From the NCBI GenBank assembly GCA_035299425.1, contig DATGWP010000069.1:1-54153 (forward strand): a DNA stretch of 54,153 nt. The letters are read 5' to 3'. Below are positions 51,370 to 54,153 of the stretch, one piece after another; the stretch's first letter is position 1, and each line of letters starts with the position of its first letter. A program made the position numbers and the translations under genes. The notes under the pieces are model-generated. The model was not told the origin of the DNA. It searched no databases and saw only the letters and a list, made by a program, of their open reading frames with translations. This DNA is from Bog-950 sp035299425 (GTDB taxonomy: Bacteria; Bacteroidota; Bacteroidia; Chitinophagales; LD1).

Positions 51370-51981
51370 TTAATCAGCAAATATCCGTTTAGCCTCTCCC
51401 TCGTCCAAATCTTTGTATTGGTTTGCAAAATCATACTTGTGGTTAATATCGGCCAATTCAAACAATAACTTCTTATTACAAATTCCATTATCACCAGTAT
51501 TTAAATACTCATTTAGAGAAGAGAATTTCCAATCATTGGTTTTAGATGTAAGGTTTGCTTTTAATGGATTATTGTGAATATAGTTGAAGCATGTAAGTAT
51601 ATCATTTCTTGTAGGCAGCAATTTCGATTTTGCATTTTGTTGAAACAAAGAACCGGTAAATTGTTGCTGTTTTTGCATAGCGCGTGCATAGGAGCGAAGC
51701 AATACGGCGGTTGCTTTAGAAAACCCCGAAGCGTACATATTTTTGTTGCTTTCAGTTAGGATTGTAGACGACTTAATTTCTATCAGCCAGTGAAAATGAT
51801 TCGGCATTAAACAATAGGCCAGGATATTAGCGTGGGGCAACAACTCCTTTTCCATCTTCCTTAAAAAATACAAATAGTTGGCATCAGAAAAGAAAATGGT
51901 TTTTTGCTGATTGCCGCGGCTATATACATGAAATACGTTGCCGTCTGATAGTTCCATTTTGTTCGTTTTATTGAAATTCAT
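51370..51981 (-). CDS. REP-associated tyrosine transposase (RAYT, Y1/IS200-like)
   Basis: A 203-residue HuH-type single-strand DNA transposase of the IS200/RAYT group. It has the N-terminal FHVYSRGNQQ, the HuH metal motif MPNHFHWL (His62, His64) and the catalytic Tyr134 in CFNYIHNNPLKANL. RAYTs are domesticated enzymes that act on REP hairpins. Hairpins lie at 51201, 51296, 51978 and 52042, two on each side. The start at 51981 lies inside hairpin 3; ATG 51957 is an alternative. The gene is A+T-rich compared with kynU and the ACMSD gene, in line with transfer. It appears intact. Confidence 0.92.
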   Translation of the reverse strand: MNFNKTNKMELSDGNVFHVYSRGNQQKTIFFSDANYLYFLRKMEKELLPHANILAYCLMPNHFHWLIEIKSSTILTESNKNMYASGFSKATAVLLRSYARAMQKQQQFTGSLFQQNAKSKLLPTRNDILTCFNYIHNNPLKANLTSKTNDWKFSSLNEYLNTGDNGICNKKLLFELADINHKYDFANQYKDLDEGEAKRIFAD

Positions 51982-52026
51982 GGCTTGACTTCAGCCTGGT
52001 TCGTCCCCGACCTAGTCGTGCCATGA
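51978..52026 (-). repeat. REP-like hairpin 3, overlapping the RAYT start
   Basis: The arms tcatggcttgact and agtcgtgccatga pair with two mismatches around ggttcgtccccgacc. It is read in the same direction as hairpin 2. It contains the ATG at 51979-51981. Confidence 0.72.
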
Positions 52027-52041
52027 TGACACTTTGCCATT

Positions 52042-52090
52042 TGATGGTATGACTAAGCAAAGCACAGAGCCAGGCAAGTTCATGCCATCA
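52042..52090 (+). repeat. REP-like hairpin 4
   Basis: The arms tgatggtatga (52042-52052) and tcatgccatca (52080-52090) pair with one mismatch. The head continues ctaagcaaagc exactly as in hairpin 1. Confidence 0.75.
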
Positions 52091-52096
52091 ATAAAT

Positions 52097-53104
52097 TTAT
52101 TTCATAAAAGCCTTCTTATCCAGCTTCAACCAATCAAGAGCATTTTTATAAAGCAGCTTGTCCTTTATTTTTTTCGAGATATCCATGGATTCAATCTCTG
52201 CGCCTGGCACGGCTTCGCCCAGCGGAAAAGGATAATCGCTGCCGCAGCATATTTTGTCATCGCCTATCAGGTCCATTACGTATTGTAAGAACTTAGTATC
52301 GTGTATCAGCGAGTCCACATAAAAATGGCCGAGGTATTCGCGTGGGTTTACGTTGTTGTCTAATGCTGTTAAGTCGGGGCGCACTTTAAAGCCCTGCTCT
52401 ACACGGCCCACGGTAGAGGGGAAAGAACCACCACCATGCGCAAAGGCCACGCGCAGCTTAGGAAAGCGGGCAAACACACCACCAAATATCATAGAGCAGA
52501 TAGCACGCGATGTTTCGGCGGGCATGCCCACCAGCCATGGCAGCCAATACTTGCTCATCTGCTTGGTGCCCATCATATTCCACGGGTGAACAAAAATAGC
52601 TAAGTCGAGCGCCTGTGCTGCTTCATAAATAGGAAAAAACTGAGGCTCGTTCAGGTTTATATCGTTTACGTTGCTGCCTATCTCTACACCCACCAGGCCT
52701 AGTTTTTTACAACGCTCTAGTTCTTTAATCGCCAGGTCGGCGTTCTGCATGGGTATGGTGCCCAGCCCTATAAATTTTTTAGGGTAGCGCTCTATTATCT
52801 CTGCAATGTGATCGTTCAAAAAGCGCGATACATCCAGGCAGTGCTCCGGTTTGGCCCAGTAACTAAACAATACCGGTATAGTAGATAACACCTGTACATC
52901 TACTTTGGTATGCTTGCACTCGTGAATACGCGTTTCGGCATCCCAGCAATTACTCTGTATCTCGCGGAAAAACTCATCGTCTTTCATCATCCGCGCGCAG
53001 CAAGGCTTGTGATGGTCGAGGTGAATGAAGCCCGGATAGCCGAATTTCTCGCTCCAGCGGGGCAGGTGTTCGGGTATGATGTGCGTGTGTATATCAATCT
53101 TCAT
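52097..53104 (-). CDS. Amidohydrolase, 2-amino-3-carboxymuconate-6-semialdehyde decarboxylase type
   Basis: A 335-residue metal-dependent enzyme of the ACMSD/amidohydrolase-2 family, which removes CO2 from aminocarboxymuconate semialdehyde in tryptophan breakdown. It has the start MKIDIHTHIIP (metal His6 and His8), EIGSNVNDINLNEPQF, FVHPWNMMG, AHGGGSFPSTVGR and the metal Asp in CGSDYPFPLG. Length fits ACMSD (about 335). Being near kynU on the same strand supports the tryptophan-kynurenine role. The RAYT and its hairpins lie between the two genes. Confidence 0.88.
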   Translation of the reverse strand: MKIDIHTHIIPEHLPRWSEKFGYPGFIHLDHHKPCCARMMKDDEFFREIQSNCWDAETRIHECKHTKVDVQVLSTIPVLFSYWAKPEHCLDVSRFLNDHIAEIIERYPKKFIGLGTIPMQNADLAIKELERCKKLGLVGVEIGSNVNDINLNEPQFFPIYEAAQALDLAIFVHPWNMMGTKQMSKYWLPWLVGMPAETSRAICSMIFGGVFARFPKLRVAFAHGGGSFPSTVGRVEQGFKVRPDLTALDNNVNPREYLGHFYVDSLIHDTKFLQYVMDLIGDDKICCGSDYPFPLGEAVPGAEIESMDISKKIKDKLLYKNALDWLKLDKKAFMK

Positions 53105-53110
53105 TCAGCC

Positions 53111-53118
53111 CAAATATA
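53111..53118 (-). promoter_or_regulatory. TAnnTTTG promoter box of the ACMSD-like gene
   Basis: On the minus strand tatatttg lies 6 nt before the ATG at 53104. A start there would give an almost leaderless transcript. Confidence 0.4.
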
Positions 53119-53158
53119 AAATTGATTTGAGAACGAAAGCTGGTATGTGCATTGCTAA

Positions 53159-53653
53159 TTACTGTACAATGGTACTGCACTGGTAGGTCTGCCCGCTAAA
53201 GTTGTAATACAATTGAAAAGTAACGCGGCGGTTTGCCTTATCATAGGTGCCTTGTCCGTATACACTGGAACCACCACAGGATTGCTCGTTTATCTCAATA
53301 ATATTGCCTTCATTATTGGTATCGGTGCGTATAAATGCAGTTACACTACTGCAATATCCGCCCATCAGGCCGGTAATAACTAACTCGTTGGCATTGCCAC
53401 CGCTGGAAGTAATAGATACCAGGTTGGTATTAAATGGAGGGGCCCCGTTACAGTTTTCAGATGCAAAATTGTTAAGGTTGTAATATTTATCGGCGCTTCT
53501 TGTAAGACAGTCTGTTCCCTCATAACCATCGGGGCAATAGCAGTTACCCTGATAACAGTTAGTTCCGTTGGCACAAACAACATCATTGCAGCTTTGCCTG
53601 TCGCACGACGAAATAGTTATGAGCAATGCCGCAACTAAAAATATTTTTGCCAT
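53159..53653 (-). CDS. Lipoprotein with an EGF-like domain
   Basis: A lipoprotein of about 164 residues. The signal ends in lipobox ISSC. It is followed at once by an EGF-like Cys pattern (CNDVVCANGTNCYQGNCYCPDGYEGTDC region, six or more Cys) and then a beta-rich body with GYCSSVTAF, EINEQSCGGS and a terminal YQCSTIVQ. EGF-like modules in Bacteroidota lipoproteins are known but uncommon; they probably serve surface contacts. The ATG at 53653 gives the tightest signal; 53674 and 53662 are alternatives. It is divergent from the DUF3089 gene. Confidence 0.75.
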   Translation of the reverse strand: MAKIFLVAALLITISSCDRQSCNDVVCANGTNCYQGNCYCPDGYEGTDCLTRSADKYYNLNNFASENCNGAPPFNTNLVSITSSGGNANELVITGLMGGYCSSVTAFIRTDTNNEGNIIEINEQSCGGSSVYGQGTYDKANRRVTFQLYYNFSGQTYQCSTIVQ

Positions 53654-53714
53654 CTCCTTTATCATGATGTTCAATTTTTGGTAGGGCTAAAATAAAACAA
53701 GCAAGCAAACACCC

Positions 53715-54153
53715 ATGAGAACTTTTCTTTTTTTGGCATTAACACTTTCGGGCCTGATAACTACCGCCCAATTACCGGCATTTAGTGCTGCCGACCAGCC
53801 CGAGGCACCGGACTACTCTCTGGAGAAAAACTGGAGCACTTTGCCATTTCGCACCGATGCGGCAGATAGAATCCCCAAAAGCGAACAATGGATAAGCGAT
53901 TCGCTGAAAGATGTGGACGTATTTTTTGTTTATCCCACCATCTACCTTAAAGGCAAAACATGGAATGCAAACCTGGCAAACAAGAAACTGAACAAGCGCA
54001 TTGACAGCAAACCGGTACGCTACCAGGCGGGAGTGTTTAATGCCAGTGCCCGTGTATACACACCGCGCTACCGCCAGGCTATACTCAAATCTTTTTCCGA
54101 TTCGGTAGATGGCCCTAAAGCACTCGCTTTTGCTTATGATGATGTAAAGCGCG
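53715..54153 (+). CDS. DUF3089 secreted alpha/beta-hydrolase-like protein, 3' part missing
   Basis: The first 146 residues are visible. A signal peptide ends ITTAQ (residue 19). A DUF3089 core follows: VDVFFVYPTIYLKGKTWNA, then NASARVYTPRYRQAILKSF and ALAFAYDDVKR. DUF3089 proteins share the alpha/beta-hydrolase fold; a GxSxG would be expected beyond the window edge. Function is unknown. Confidence 0.85.
   Translation, partial: MRTFLFLALTLSGLITTAQLPAFSAADQPEAPDYSLEKNWSTLPFRTDAADRIPKSEQWISDSLKDVDVFFVYPTIYLKGKTWNANLANKKLNKRIDSKPVRYQAGVFNASARVYTPRYRQAILKSFSDSVDGPKALAFAYDDVKR

Overview
The window is a chromosomal stretch of a gliding or T9SS-bearing Bacteroidota bacterium, most likely a Chitinophagia/Sphingobacteriia relative. 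This rests on GldB, GldD and GldE; a PorP/SprF protein with an OmpA/PorE-like partner; six secreted proteins ending in type IX sorting domains (one type B, five type A); the order mutY-ssb-gldE-gldD; DUF4271 next to hemD; and TAnnTTTG promoter boxes in place of Shine-Dalgarno-style signals. No rRNA, tRNA, CRISPR array or prophage is visible.

Layout. 1-5 kb: edge of a polyprenyl synthetase, a hydrolase, a cytosolic periplasmic-binding-fold protein and DNA ligase LigA. 5-9 kb: a PorT-like barrel, GldB, then an exosortase with a membrane partner, and convergent to them a thioredoxin and inorganic pyrophosphatase. 9.8-12 kb: a lemA-TPM-ygcG operon and an AhpD-like protein. 12.3-19.9 kb: a T9SS operon made of a 1355-residue modular adhesin, PorP/SprF and a TPR-propeller-OmpA protein. 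20-24 kb: lipoprotein, aldehyde dehydrogenase, SGNH hydrolase. 24-31.6 kb: accessory T9SS cargo (LRR protein, two beta-propeller-like proteins) with an esterase, separated by gene-poor DNA packed with palindromic repeats. 31.6-34.8 kb: an ethanolamine-type permease with a glutamine-synthetase-like amine ligase. 35-38.7 kb: a BamA/TamA-like protein, DUF4271 and hemD, where hemD appears to need a frameshift at an A10 run. 38.7-45 kb: hemW, then gldD, gldE, ssb and mutY. 45-48.2 kb: HU, a TPR protein, a 29-residue ribosome-like basic protein and RNase G. 49-53 kb: a T9SS-sorted expansin, then two kynurenine-pathway genes (kynU and an ACMSD-like gene) separated by a REP-associated tyrosine transposase (RAYT) bracketed by four REP-like hairpins. 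A DUF3089 gene runs off the right end.

The strongest unusual signals are: (1) the RAYT with two inverted REP pairs, one on each side; (2) the hemD A10 frameshift; (3) short 8-10-nt-unit interspersed repeats that have entered coding sequences in frame (ygcG, hemW, gldD, kynU); (4) a mosaic repeat cluster at 27.5-29.8 kb with two 134-bp copies, a 121-bp MITE-like hairpin with 19-bp perfect terminal inverted repeats, and a remnant of a second esterase gene; (5) an exosortase pair without a substrate in sight; (6) a T9SS-anchored expansin. All family calls come from reading the protein sequences; no database search was run.
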